A stretch of 64,000 nucleotides of DNA. It comes from Latrodectus hesperus (taxonomy: Eukaryota; Arthropoda; Arachnida; Araneae; Theridiidae). The stretch spans positions 83,715,778-83,779,777 of the forward strand of contig CM075855.1 of the NCBI GenBank assembly GCA_037975125.1, read 5' to 3'. Below, piece by piece: positions 12,214 to 32,688 of the stretch (positions within the stretch are counted from its first letter, which is position 1; each line of letters opens with the position of its first letter). Both the position numbers and the translations under genes were made by a program. Below the pieces are notes generated by a model that was not told where the DNA came from, searched no databases, and saw only the letters and a list, made by a program, of their open reading frames with translations.

Positions 12214-14312
12214 AATTACATATAAGTTATTTTATCACATTTTATTTTCTTTAGTTAAGAAGATGCCGTAAAGAAGTTGGGAGGAATTGTTTGAAAAAAA
12301 TAATATTGTTTAATTGGAAAATTTTAGAGCTCAGTACTTTTTCGTTGTCTGTAAATGCTCTTAATTTAATAAAGTTAAATTTGGCCTATAATCAAACAAA
12401 TTAAAATTTGCATTGGCACATTATATCGTTATATAAATTCATCCCTCATTGTTCAGAAACAAATATACGAGATTAAATGTTTTTATATACCATACCTGAT
12501 AAAGCACTGTACAGTACCGATCAACAATCTACAGTCCATCAGATATGTAATGAAGCAATTAAAAATTTTAGGATCACACAGTATCTTTCGTCCCAGCTGT
12601 TTACATGGGAGAAATTTGCATTTCTTTTCATTCTGTTGTGAATAGCCCTTTTTTCTTAGATAAGCAATTTTATTTTGTTAATTTGGTGGTGAATTCTATA
12701 ATGAGAATAATTACACATTTCATTCGATGCAGTTTCTTACATTTTAAAACATATGTGAAACATTTTAGTTGTCATTTGGAACCAAAAAGCCTGATTACAT
12801 TTTTGTTAGTAATATTTTTCTTGATTAAAATGTAAATGAAAAGGATCGATATAGAATATTATTGACAAAATATATATTGAAAATAGTTATTAATCAAAGT
12901 TATTACAATTAATTTTATTAACCAGAAAGAAAGTATAAGATCAATTTAATTTGCTTGAACTTAGAATGATTTAACTAGTATTTTAAATAACACATTGTTC
13001 ATATATAAGGAAAAAAATACATTTGTAACTTTTCCCAGATCTTTGTATCTTCTCCTTTTAAATACAAGCAAGCCTTTTAATTTAAATATCTTTTTGTAAT
13101 CAGAAAATATTTATGAAGAAACAAGTACAAGTATTCAAGCATTCAATCAGCTCAGTTATCTATAAGAAGATTTACCAATTTTATTTCCAGTCTTAGAATC
13201 TTCAGTTAGATTGTATATTATAGACTCAAAAAAGTCTATTCTATATAACATTAGATGAAAGAAGACTAGGTTTGATTTCAGAGATAGGAAACTATTTTGG
13301 TTTGGTAATGAAATAAAACGTTTTATTCTTTTTGAATATATTTTATGGTCAATATTTTTGGGACAAGTTTCTTCAACACAGTTGGCTTAAACTGTTCGGA
13401 ATGAATGCATTGTTAAATAATTTATTTTAAACTATCTTTTCGATTGGATTTAATAAGTGCTTCCAATTAATTTTAAGAACTGCAATTATTTTTGAAATTT
13501 TGGGTAATATTTCAGACGCAATCAAAATTTATAACACGTTTTCAGATATTTAAATATGAAGTATTAAGGTATAGTCTTCTAGAATTGTTGGATAAAGTGA
13601 AACGGAATCCTTTATTTATACACTTTAGGTATATTAGCGGAGAATAAGATCCTTTGTGGAAGTCCAGAGAAAGTTTAGAAGTAATCTCCATATTTAATTG
13701 AAAATTTATACTATAACCTATTATTATTTCTTTTCTATTTATATGATATTAGCTTAAGTTCTGTTGAGCATTGAAATTAACACTATTTTGCCACTATGTG
13801 TTTCTAAATTTTTAGAATTCAAACATATTTTTATAATTGAAATTCTTTTTTACGTTTTCTAATAACATGACTAGTTTCTAATTCGAGTTAATTCTTCTTA
13901 GGTTAAACGTCATATCATCATATGCATACCACACTAAAATTTGCCCATATAAAGTACTTGTTTTTTATCAATGCATCAGTTACTGATGTCACACAATCAT
14001 GTATAGATGATAATATGGGATTAGACAAAAACACAATTTGTAGGTAAGATATGTTATCTTTAATCATTATCATGTGATAAAATGCATGTTGGACAACAAT
14101 CGCTTTTAAAAATAATCTATTTCATCAACAGAAAAACATTAGCAAATATCTCACAATATTTGCTAGTTCTTGGTTAGGCATTTCATCAGCTAGTCATCAT
14201 AGAAAAATTTCTTGTGGGTATAATGTAGACTTATCATAATATTCTCTCAATGCTGATAAGCTAAATCTAGATAAATGTTTCAAATTAGAAATACTAAGTA
14301 AAATTTTACAAT
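12214..14312. other. AT-rich non-coding stretch
   Basis: No gene seen. The 76-codon open stretch at 12605-12835 has no recognisable motif and looks random. Confidence 0.55.
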
Positions 14313-14470
14313 CAGGTACTCCTTGATTTTTTTTGTCGATTTTTTGACGCCAAGATAGGCTCCAAGATGTGACTAATAAGATGGCAGCTGCAACTACACA
14401 AAAGTTAAACTAAGATAAGGTTACCAAGATTATCAAAAATTAAATTTTATGGTCAAATCAAGGGGTACCC
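14313..14470. mobile_element. Short MITE-like element (~158 bp)
   Basis: The ends are inverted: caggtactccttgatttt at 14313 against aaatcaaggggtaccc ending at 14470, about 16 bp with one mismatch. The interior is GC-richer (gacgccaagataggctccaag, ataagatggcagctgc) than the flanks. No coding. A clear target duplication could not be assigned, so the superfamily is open. Confidence 0.55.
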
Positions 14471-15684
14471 AATTATTACTCTGAACTCGAATACTACACA
14501 ATTACTTTCAAAATTACTTAAAACAGTTTTAACTCTTTGTCATATGTTCACGAAAAACAATTTTTAGGTTATCAAATATGCTATATTGAAGCTCTAACTG
14601 AAGCGATATATAATTTAGGCATGAAAATGTAATTTGCTTACTAGCAAGTATTGAAAACTGATTTTCACAAATGCGTTGTGTATATAAACTTTCTGCAGTT
14701 CACTTATTGTTTATTATATTACGTAACTCCGTTTTATTATCATTATCTTAGTTAATTTTTATTAATTTTCTTTGTAATTTTGCTATTAATATCGAAATTT
14801 TCGTAGTTTATTTCTGCTATATACCAAACGCATTTATATATTTAATTCAGCATTACTTAAAATAAAAGAAAAAAGGGATAGATGGGGCCTAAAATTCAAG
14901 TTTATGCCCTGAAAAAGCACGCAAACATGTATAAATTAAAGTTTTAGAATTTATCCAAGAACTTTTTATATTGATTGAATGACAAACTATAAAATTCATT
15001 TCTGATTCTATTAAGATAAACAATTCAAGCCTACTGTATATGCCGCTGTATATGAAGAATATTTCCTTAAAATGTATTTGGCTGTCAAATTAAAAACACA
15101 TACGCAGTATATAATAAATACTTTTAAGACATTGAAAAGAAAAGCTATTTTCTATTTATAAATTGAATACTCATTCAAGTTATTAAATGAAGAATTTTTT
15201 CCAAGAAAAGTTAAATTAAGAAAACTTCTTAATTTAACTTATATAATTTTCTGATAAATTTAATAAATATAGAAAAAGAAATAAAAATTTAGTTATATAA
15301 TAAGATAATATATTTATTTTTATCTTTGAAAAGGAAAATCTGTTGAAATTTACTAGCATTTATGTTTTAAAAAGTTGAATTCGACAAAACTATTTCTCAA
15401 TAAAAATTTAAATATTTTAAATTGCATTATATATCAAAACCATTTTACTGTGAACAAAAAGAAAACAATGAGATACTAATAAGTCATACTACCAGCTTTA
15501 ATCTTTCATTAATGGAAGGCATTTTTTCGGTTATTTTTAAGCTATGCATTTCATATTGATAATAAAGTTATAAAAACATATTCTGAGATTGAAATTAAAC
15601 TGAGATTTATGGTAAGCATATTTAAAAAACCTTATTGTTCACATCTTCTCATAATAAGAATTATTAAGACATTTTTATACTATC
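14471..15684. other. AT-rich non-coding stretch
   Basis: No gene seen. It holds the hairpin at 15208-15240 and, at 15673-15684, the left target duplication of the next SINE. Confidence 0.6.
15208..15240. repeat. Perfect 15-bp hairpin, 3-nt loop
   Basis: The left arm aagttaaattaagaa (15208-15222) pairs perfectly with 15226-15240 around aac. It is AT-rich, so it may be chance or a palindromic transposon scar. Confidence 0.6.
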
Positions 15685-16011
15685 TGGTTTGTATCCGGGT
15701 GCTCCCTCCATAAGCCTACCCATGGCTGAGTGGTTAGCGCTCCTGATTCCTGAGCTGTTGCTCCAGAGTTCGAATCCCGGTTCAGGCATGGCTGTTACTT
15801 TCTCTCTGTGTTTCTCTGTCCTTTCTTCTGTGATGTTGTATGAATGTGGCCCGCCCTATAAACAGGTTTGTAATGTTATGGCGTGGGTAATGCTACTCGC
15901 CTCCCTGACTTGGTTCACAGGTGCCCACTGGGTAACGACAAATGAGTAGCAGTTTCCAGCCTTGATGTGGCGAAAGGTTAGTCACCCAGTGCCTACCTTT
16001 TTTAAAAAAAC
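15685..16011 (+). mobile_element. tRNA-derived SINE (family 2), full length with perfect target duplications
   Basis: The pol III A box tggctgagtgg (15723-15733) and B box gttcgaatc (15768-15776) lie in a tRNA-like head. The body runs through 'gaatgtggcccgccctataaac', 'gctactcgcctcc' and 'gttagtcacccagtgcc' to a T6/A7-type end. A perfect 12-bp direct repeat, ttttatactatc, flanks it at 15673-15684 and 16012-16023, fixing the borders. Related copies lie at 36473 and 59932. The 86-codon open stretch across it is incidental. Confidence 0.9.
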
Positions 16012-16070
16012 TTTTATACTATCGAGATATTTTGAATAAGATTTAAATTTGGAATGCTTGAATAATTAAC

Positions 16071-21960
<5,890 letters not shown>

Positions 21961-21969
21961 TCCTAAATA

Positions 21970-22690
21970 AATAGCAAACCCGCATCCCACCGTCAATGGG
22001 AGATCCCGTTTACAGCTCCTAAAAAGTTCGATCCTGAAAGTAGATAAGCTACAGTGCTAGGGCGCCTCCATGTGACTGGACAGGGGCCTTGGAGCGAGGA
22101 AAACGCTTCCCACCCACTGCCACATTCGATCACCAGCGCCCCCTACAACGAAAAGTAGTACATGCGAGGCCTGCTTCTTTTCACACTCATCTTTCTACTT
22201 AATTCTTACTCTGCGAATTTTCTTCCCCCTGGAACGACACCGCTAGTCGTCAAATAACAAATAAATCGTTCGGCGAGTGAAAAATAAGCGCGAAATTATC
22301 GTCTGAATCGAATGCTTCTACCGGCAGGGGAGACAAAACGAAAAGAAAAACAAACGAGGAATCTTTGATACCGGCAAAGACGATTGGCAAGCAACGCCAC
22401 CTGGATGCCACCCGCAGAAAGATAAAGAGCGGGTGAAAAAAAAATTACAACAATAATAACGCCGACTGCTTGTTCCAGTTTTGGCTGCCAAACAACATGG
22501 CGACGATCGTGGTGCCGGAGTACCGTTCGTTCCACTGAGTACCCGAGTTGTGCCGTGGGACTTTCCATCACCGGTTGTACATGTGGTGGTACAGTTTCGG
22601 ATATTCTGACCTTCTCTGCCTCCCTAAGAATGGATATGGGTGCTTGAAGCTATGCGCGAAGTGCCCCCTCAGAACAGGGTGAGTATTGGA
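21970..22690 (+). promoter_or_regulatory. CpG-rich island, candidate promoter plus first exon
   Basis: This block is markedly richer in G+C and CpG than anything around it (for example tcgttcggcgagtg, aatggcgacgatcgtggtgcc, ggagtaccgttcgttcc). In an AT-rich genome that pattern is typical of an active promoter and 5' exon. Short upstream ATGs (Met-Ala-Thr-Ile-Val..., 22497-22541, 14 codons with stop) precede a consensus splice donor CAGG|GTGAGT at 22675-22684. No protein family is recognisable and no coding downstream exon was found in the window, so the gene is unidentified. Alternative: a GC-rich repeat. Confidence 0.45.
22652..22684 (+). other. Possible start of a coding first exon ending in a splice donor
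   Basis: ATG at 22652 begins Met-Arg-Glu-Val-Pro-Pro-Gln-Asn and runs into CAGG|GTGAGT (donor GT at 22679-22680). If real, translation would continue in a distant exon. The context before the ATG (gaagct) is not a strong Kozak match, so the exon could be wholly 5' UTR. Confidence 0.3.
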
Positions 22691-22783
22691 ATCGTTTTCT
22701 GGTCTTCTTCTTCATATCGATTTGGCATAGCATTGTGCTTGTCCGTTCGCTTGGCAGACATAGACTACTATTTGCTGGGCTAT

Positions 22784-22822
22784 TGTGGTCGCTCGGTGAT
22801 CCTCTGTTATCACCGAGACCAC
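22784..22822. repeat. GC-containing hairpin with 2-nt bulge
   Basis: gtggtcgctcggtgat (from 22785) pairs with atcaccgagaccac (to 22822) across an 8-nt loop, with a 2-nt bulge on the left arm. It lies about 100 bp inside the putative intron following the donor at 22679. Confidence 0.55.
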
Positions 22823-22934
22823 TGAGCGAGCACACAAACAGTGCAAGAAATGAAATGTTCGAAAGCAAAACGTCATGCTATATTTCCAAGCTGAGCGTAA
22901 TGAAAAAAACTGCGCTTATATTGGGACTTATTTA

Positions 22935-25170
<2,236 letters not shown>

Positions 25171-25293
25171 AAAAGACATATATAAATATAAAGTAATAAA
25201 TACAATACTAAAAATATAATGTTGGAACTAAAATGCATGATAGGAAATCTAGCCAGCGCAAAAGCAGCTAAAGAAAGATTTGCCTATATAAAT

Positions 25294-25769
<476 letters not shown>

Positions 25770-27147
25770 AACAATACATTTTCAAAGATGACTAAATAAA
25801 AAAATTTTGTTTGATTGTTTATTAAAAATGCATATTTGAAGAATAAAAGAAAAAGGCAAATTTTTAAATTAATTTGATTTGAAATTGCTTTGATTTTTTT
25901 TTTCATTAAAAATAAATCTGGTTGTAGTGATATACTGCGTTTGACTTCTTCTCTTCTGAAAATCTTGCTTGGTAGAATATTTAATTTTCTGATCACAGTT
26001 ATACAGAACATAATTAAATTTTGATGACTTTTTTAAAATACCTTTTTTTGTTAAATGGACGTTTTTTTGAATAAAGTCATCAAAGTGTCGATTTTTATTT
26101 TCAAAAATTTTATTTTATTTTCGTTTGCAAATTTTATGCGTTATAGATTTTTTTAAAACAAGTTGTTCTATATTTTTATGTAATAAAAAATGAAAAAATT
26201 GTGCATATAAATTATTAAGAATTATTTTGGTTGAAAAATTCAGCATGTTATCAAAAAATTGATGAGTTTCCCTTTAACTTAAATATTTTATGTCATTAAC
26301 TTCGCTTAGTTTAAAAAATCCTTAATTATAAATCGACTTCGCTTGAAATAAAATAATTTCGATTGATTTTTAAGTATATTAGTTTTGAAAATTAAATTTG
26401 TAAATTTATAATCTTTTTATACTTTCAAATTGAATAAAAAATTGATTTTAAATTAATAAAATTGTGTTATATAATTAATAAATTATAAAAGCTAATATAA
26501 TTTCAAAATGATTTGAAGTAGTTAAATTGAATTTAATGTATGAATAACGCCTGGAAAATATTTAATTATTTAGTACTTTTTTGTTCATGAATGGATTAAT
26601 TTAATTAACACTTTAATTTTTAAATTTTATAATTCTAAACTTAAAATAATAAGCATAAATATAATAAATAAATGAAGTTTTGGTATGAATTTATAAATTA
26701 TTTTATATTTAGTAATTATAAATTAAAGATAGTTAAATATCTGAAATTGAAATTTACAAGAAATAAAATTCAAAATGTTTTGCGGTATAATGATTGGAAA
26801 GCAAACATTTTTATATTAAAATAATTTTAAAAATGATGTAATTTAAGGAAATAATCATAAAATTTTTTATTTAAATTTTATGTTATAAAAATGTACACTA
26901 TATTATACTTTTAAGAATAATAATATTGGTAAAAGAGATAGTTAAAATATAGAAAACTACATAATATGAGCTTAAATTTTACTATAACATATGATATGTA
27001 CGAACATTTCTTATGATGCCATCCAATTTGGAATACTTTCTAAATTAATGAGCAACAAACATTCTTCGAAATGCAGAAGAAGTTTTGTTCATTTCAATGT
27101 ATTTTTAGTCTAGTAAGTATAGATTCTATTAAAATAATTTTTATTAT
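25770..27147. other. AT-rich non-coding stretch
   Basis: Nothing recognised. Confidence 0.6.
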
Positions 27148-27219
27148 AGAAAAGAGCAATAATGAATTTTCCAGAAAAGAGCAATAATGAATTTTCCAGA
27201 AAAGAGCAATAATGAATTC
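27148..27219. repeat. 25-bp tandem repeat, three copies
   Basis: The unit agaaaagagcaataatgaat + ttycc starts at 27148, 27173 and 27198. The copies are identical except for the end of the third, so the amplification is recent. Confidence 0.9.
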
Positions 27220-30200
27220 TGCTTTTTGAAAGTGTGTTCATGTTAACATTATTTTTTTTCATCATTAAATGTTCAATTTTATTTCCACTACTTTTTTAAA
27301 ATTTTTCTTTGGAATGTTTTCCATACAATTAAAACATTTGGAACATATTTTCTAAGAAACGAAATTGACTTATAATTTCTGTTTCTTAAACAAGATTTGT
27401 TCATTTTATTCGAAAATAAATTCTTTTAAATTCGAAAATAATTTTTAAGAATTTTAGTTCCTATTATCAATTTACGGAACGGGAATAGTTTTTTTCGTAA
27501 AGTATTTTATTCAATGGACGAGAATTGCAAGAATTTTTTAATGAGATCAGTTAATAAGATAAAAAATATTAGATTTTTGATTTTTTCAGAGTCAGAATAA
27601 TTTTTTAGAATCAAAAATAATTTCAATTTCAATTTCAATTCTTGATAAAAGAAATAAACAGAATATTTTATTTTTTTACAAATTAATTTATGATTAATAG
27701 ATGACCCTTAGTGTGCTTTTAAGAAAATTGATAATGTTTATTGAAATTATTTAACAGATGAGTTTCACTGGACTAAAATTGTAAATAATCAATATTTTCT
27801 ATTTGCTGAATACTTTTTTACCTTTGTTAATAATAAAATGTACTAAATGACTTCCGGCTCCAAATAAATTTTGATAAATAGAGTAACAGGAAGTTGAAAC
27901 AGGTAATAATAATACTTTTTGAGCGCTTTTTAAATTTTAGTTAAGTTTGTTTTTAACAAAGGCATTCGGTTGTTTCACTTCCACTTACTTAATACTGATT
28001 TAATATTGATATATTTGGAAAAATATTCTATATAGTGTAAGAAGATCGAAATTGGAGAAAATGTGTTCTGGTTTTACAGTGTTTAAATAGATCATGAGAA
28101 AATTTATTTTTTCGATTTTAATAAATATTGAATTAAGTGAATTTTGAAAGGAATTAGCACTGTACTTTTTCTTAAGAATTATTTGAAATTGCTTATTTTA
28201 TATATTCTGATAAGCTAAAAACTTGTTTATCATATAATTATGATTCATACAAATTTTTAGGTCTTGTACTTCCCTTTTTACAAAATTAATTGCTTGTGTG
28301 TTATTTAATAATGGATAAGAAATTTATTCTTCATTAAATAGCCTAACAAAAAATATTTCGGTAAGCATATCTGCTCTTGACGAAGTGAAAAAAATGAGTG
28401 AGAAATAAAAAAAGCAAATAAAATAACTTTAAAATTATTCATTAAATTTAACAATGGTTTCTGTGGTAATTTGCGGCTTGCTGTCATATGCAAAACTGAT
28501 GATAGTATGTTAATAAAATTAAAACCAATTCGTTTAACTTTTGAATTTCTTGTTTAACTACGAAGTTTAATATACTTGGTAATTTCAAAGTAACTCTCTT
28601 TAACCAAAACGTTAAAAAATATACTTTGAAATTACCGCAAAGCATGTTATATGCTTGCAATCAGAGATAGATTACTGCGCTAAATTGCTTTTTTAACTAA
28701 TTACAAAATTATACCTTTGATATTAAAATTAAAATGAATTTCTTATATTTCTTGTGATACTTTTTTACCAATATTTGTGAAATGAATTTGAATGAATCGA
28801 TATTATAATCATCTTTGTAATTATACTTTTATCGCAATATTAAGTTAAACTAAACTAGTGAAAGTTTGAATTATATTGAAGTTTCGGAATGTTGTCAAAA
28901 TGGAGTATATGTTATAAAGTATCCGAAATTATTTATATTTCAATGTCATGTCCTCTTTTATTTTATAAACATTTATCATTTAACTATTGAAAATGATGAC
29001 AATTTTGAGTAAGACTTTAAGACATAATTTGATGCATGTTTTCAAATTTCTAACCATGACTGAGTAATTCAATAATTTGAGTATTCTGAATTTCTAACCA
29101 TGATAACCATTCAAAAACTGAGTAGTTTATAATTTCTAACCATGAGTGAGTGATTCAATAATTTCTATAATTTGTATCTTCAACTGCAAAATTTCAAGTT
29201 TGCATTTAAAAAAAAAAAAAAAAAACAGGAGATTGTTATCCAAGGTCTACTTTAAGGATACTTAGATTAAAAAATTCTTAATTCTGATAGAATAGAATTT
29301 GTTACAATCAATCGGTAGTAAGGTCGATAATAAAATTACTGTTACAGATTGTTATTGATAGCGTAAATTAATAACATTGTTTTATATAAATAAAATAATA
29401 AATTGGACAATGAATATGTTGAGTTAATATTGAAACAAAAAGTAGATTCTTAAATAATATTTTATTTAATAAATCCTCTTAGATGTTATGAATAATTCAA
29501 CAGATTCAAAATTAATTATCCAATAGCTCATATAGAAACATTAATAATCAATAAAAAGTCTTTCTCTCTCTTTTATATTACAGTAATTAAAAAACTCTTA
29601 TAAAATGCCATTTTTTATATAACTAGAGGATCAGTGTAATTATAAATTAATAACTCAATGGTCTATGAAAATGATTATTTTACTATAAATTTTTCATTTC
29701 GAATAGTTTACTGTATAGATTATATACTTAAAATAATAAAAAAATTAGAAAAAGAAACTCAAAAAAGTTATAAAAAACAAAAAGAAATATACCTCGAAAA
29801 AAAACTTTTTATGATAAAAAAAGTTTTTTTTGGCCTAAATACAATAAACACGTTTAACCATTTCTTAATACAGTAATAACTCTTAAATAAAATAATAATT
29901 CACATTTATATGCAATAAACGCTTTCACTCCTAAATATAATAAATGCTTTTAAAAGTTCCAAACACTGGTGATTAACGTGTTGTGTCTGTGTATTGTATT
30001 TTTTTTATCAATTTACTATTTTCCGAAATTCGAGACATTAAATTTGATTGTCATTTTAGAAAGTGAAATAGGTTTTTTAATATTTATATAAAAATATCAA
30101 AAATCATAAAAAAGTGTTCTGTAATAAGTTTTCAGATATATATCAAAAATCAAGGAAACTTTTCTTACTGAATATGAGTATATCTTTGAATAAATGTTTT

Positions 30201-31639
30201 TAATGGAAAATAATTTCACTATTTTAAGTATTCTATTATTATAAATGCAAGATATTTGTTGAATTGCGCTTTGTTTTGAAATTCATGGAAAGAGTTCAAT
30301 TGCTAAACATATATTTTATAAGACAAAATGATATGAACTTTAAAGTAATGCTTATAACTTAACAAGTACATACGAAATTTAAGAAGCAATTAAAAAGTAT
30401 AAAACGAAACAATGCTTGATAAAACAACTCTGATAACAAATTAAAATTTTTATTTGTTTATTTATATTCGTTATTGATTTATGTTTTAAAATGATATCGA
30501 GGAATTATCATTAGTTATTTATAATTATTATAACTTTTACTTAATTGTATAGTGATGAAGTGTTTGATTATGAGGTTTACCATATTATACTATTAAGGAT
30601 AATTTTATTGCTTTTCATAAAAAAAAATGGGATCAAATAATAGCTTGTTAAAATATTGAAAAAAGGGGCCGGAAAAGATTTTAACATGTTTTTTAAATGT
30701 TTTGAAATATATTTTTATATATTCCCCTGTAATTATGCAATATCTGTTAACATAATACCAGATTTAGTGATATTAACAGAAGATGTTAAATAAAACTTCT
30801 TGTATTTTGAACAAAATATAAAAATTTACTTTTATTAAGAAACGTAAAAATTTTAAAAATATTAATTAAGATACAATTGAAGCTAAAAAGCAATATTTTT
30901 CAGAAAAAAGTAATGAAAAATATGTATTGATAGAGAGAAAGTTTATATAGTTAGATTTTTTGTATTGTTTTCAGCGGATTCACAAACCAATTTACCGGAA
31001 ATAAAAGGAGCAAAGTTCGATAAAGTATACACAATTTGTTTTTTACATTAAATATGTTAATGTTTTATTGGAAGCGTTCCTAAAAAGTTATTAAACTCTA
31101 AATCAAGTTCAATTTCGTGTTTTTCCAAAACATTAATGTCTTTCAAATTTATTCAAATTATTTTGGAGGATAAAAGCATATTTGCAAATGTTCTTTTTAT
31201 ATAACATTTTTCTTTGAAATATAATCATATTGGAAGTATTCCCCGTTCTATTTCAGGATTAATGTGGTATATGTAGTTTATTTCAAAACAATTGCCACAA
31301 TTTACATGATGATTAAAACCAAAATAATAATCGTAAATGTGAATATTATTATGATATTGTGTATATATGTGATTGTATATATCATTATGATTTTTATTGT
31401 ACATAAAATTTTAACTATGTACAAGAATTCCTAGGAAAAAAGTAATACTTATATACATATGTATACATTAATATGTATATGAGTGTATATAATTAAGAAA
31501 AATAGTTTTTCAATTGATGCAAACAAAATAAAATCTTAGATATTATAATAATTCCTTATTATTAAGAAAAAAAGATGTTAACAGCATATGTGCTAAATTT
31601 TCCAATTAATATATTAACTTTTATAACTCAAAAGAAAAT
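27220..31639. other. AT-rich non-coding stretch with small local repeats
   Basis: No gene seen. A (TTTCAA)n-like run lies at 27622-27643. A 15-bp inverted pair ggtaatttcaaagta (28578-28592) / 28622-28636 has a 29-nt loop. Three copies of 'atttctaaccatga' lie at about 29046, 29091 and 29133. A poly-A run is at about 29207-29225. The lysine-rich open stretch at 29658-29876 is AT-driven and not convincing. Confidence 0.5.
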
Positions 31640-32060
31640 GGGTATGTTTCAGCTGAACGGAACAAAACTCGCATTTTTGTATAACTGTTTCTCAGACTGC
31701 TTTACGTGAAACCTATTTACGTCTTTTTTAATGTAACTCTTCAAGACCTCGTTAAAATAAGAGTAACTTTGATGGTGCACTTAGAATACTACATGAAGAT
31801 TAACTATTTGAAATCCCTCTGCATCTCTATCGATTCTGCATTGATGAGATGGCCTAGTAATCGATTATGTAATGGAAATGGACGAGTCTTTTACCTCTCG
31901 AATTTCGCATCGAAATCTTCTTCAGCGTGCTTCCTTAAAAGCTTCTCTAAGTAGAAATGGCTAAAGAGAATCTATAAGCTGTAAGATTGGCTGGTACACT
32001 TTCTTTCCCTCAATAGTTAAAGTAAATGGCAGAAACATTGTGACGAAATAAACAAGCGGG
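31640..32060. promoter_or_regulatory. GC/CpG-richer island, possible conserved non-coding element
   Basis: The composition shifts from AT-rich to a mixed sequence with several CpGs (cctctcgaatttcgcatcgaaatc) and an aatcgatta motif (31858-31866). The 82-codon open stretch at 31706-31954 shows no known motif. Conservation cannot be judged here, and an old repeat is an equal alternative. Confidence 0.25.
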
Positions 32061-32630
32061 AGAGAGCGATGGAATATTCTTTTTTGAATTGAAATACTTT
32101 TATAACCGATTAAATTGTTCAATTTTTTGTGTTCACTTGATGAAATTTCACTAAGAAAATAATTTCTTTCCAGAAAATTTTTTCGGGTCTTAATACTTTT
32201 CTTATAATTTCTGTTTTTTTTTTGTATACATATTATGGTATTTTTTAAAAAGTAACATGACTTATGAAAACATATATCAATGACTTTTTGTTAGAAAACT
32301 GTACCAATAAAAATAGCATATCATTTTTGGCATTTTTAAAAATTTTCAATTGTTAAAAAAATTCAAAATTAACAAACAATGATAATGCGACATAAATTAA
32401 GTTCATTTTCATTTGGAATCTAATTTAATTTATGACAGTGTTCACTGTACTGCAGTTGTCTAGGACTTGAAGACTCTCAGTGTATACCTTCAAAGAAGTT
32501 TGTAGGATCCCATTTATAGTATATTACTTAGCATGACTTTTTACAGTAATTTCCACATGTAAAAAACTTCTATGAAATCAATAAAAGAAAAAGTTTACTG
32601 TTAACAGTACAAGAAAATCAACTTAAACTT
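32061..32630. other. AT-rich non-coding stretch
   Basis: Nothing recognised. Confidence 0.6.
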
Positions 32631-32688
32631 AATTCATCAAGGGTAGACAATTTTTAATAACTTAAAAATTGTCTACCCTTGATGAATT
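32631..32688. repeat. Perfect 27-bp hairpin with 4-nt loop
   Basis: The left arm 32631-32657 (core catcaagggtagacaatt) is inverted without a mismatch at 32662-32688, around taac. The arm has mixed composition, so chance is unlikely. Candidates are a palindromic transposon remnant, a recent inverted duplication, or a small-RNA hairpin. The stem lacks the bulges usual in miRNA precursors. Confidence 0.88.

Noticed and set aside
15689..15949. 86-codon open frame
   Set aside because: Lies entirely inside a SINE with pol III boxes and target duplications. Not a protein gene.
22296..22571. 91-codon minus-strand ORF in the CpG island
   Set aside because: Open mainly because of high GC. No recognisable motif, and the splice donor argues for the plus strand.
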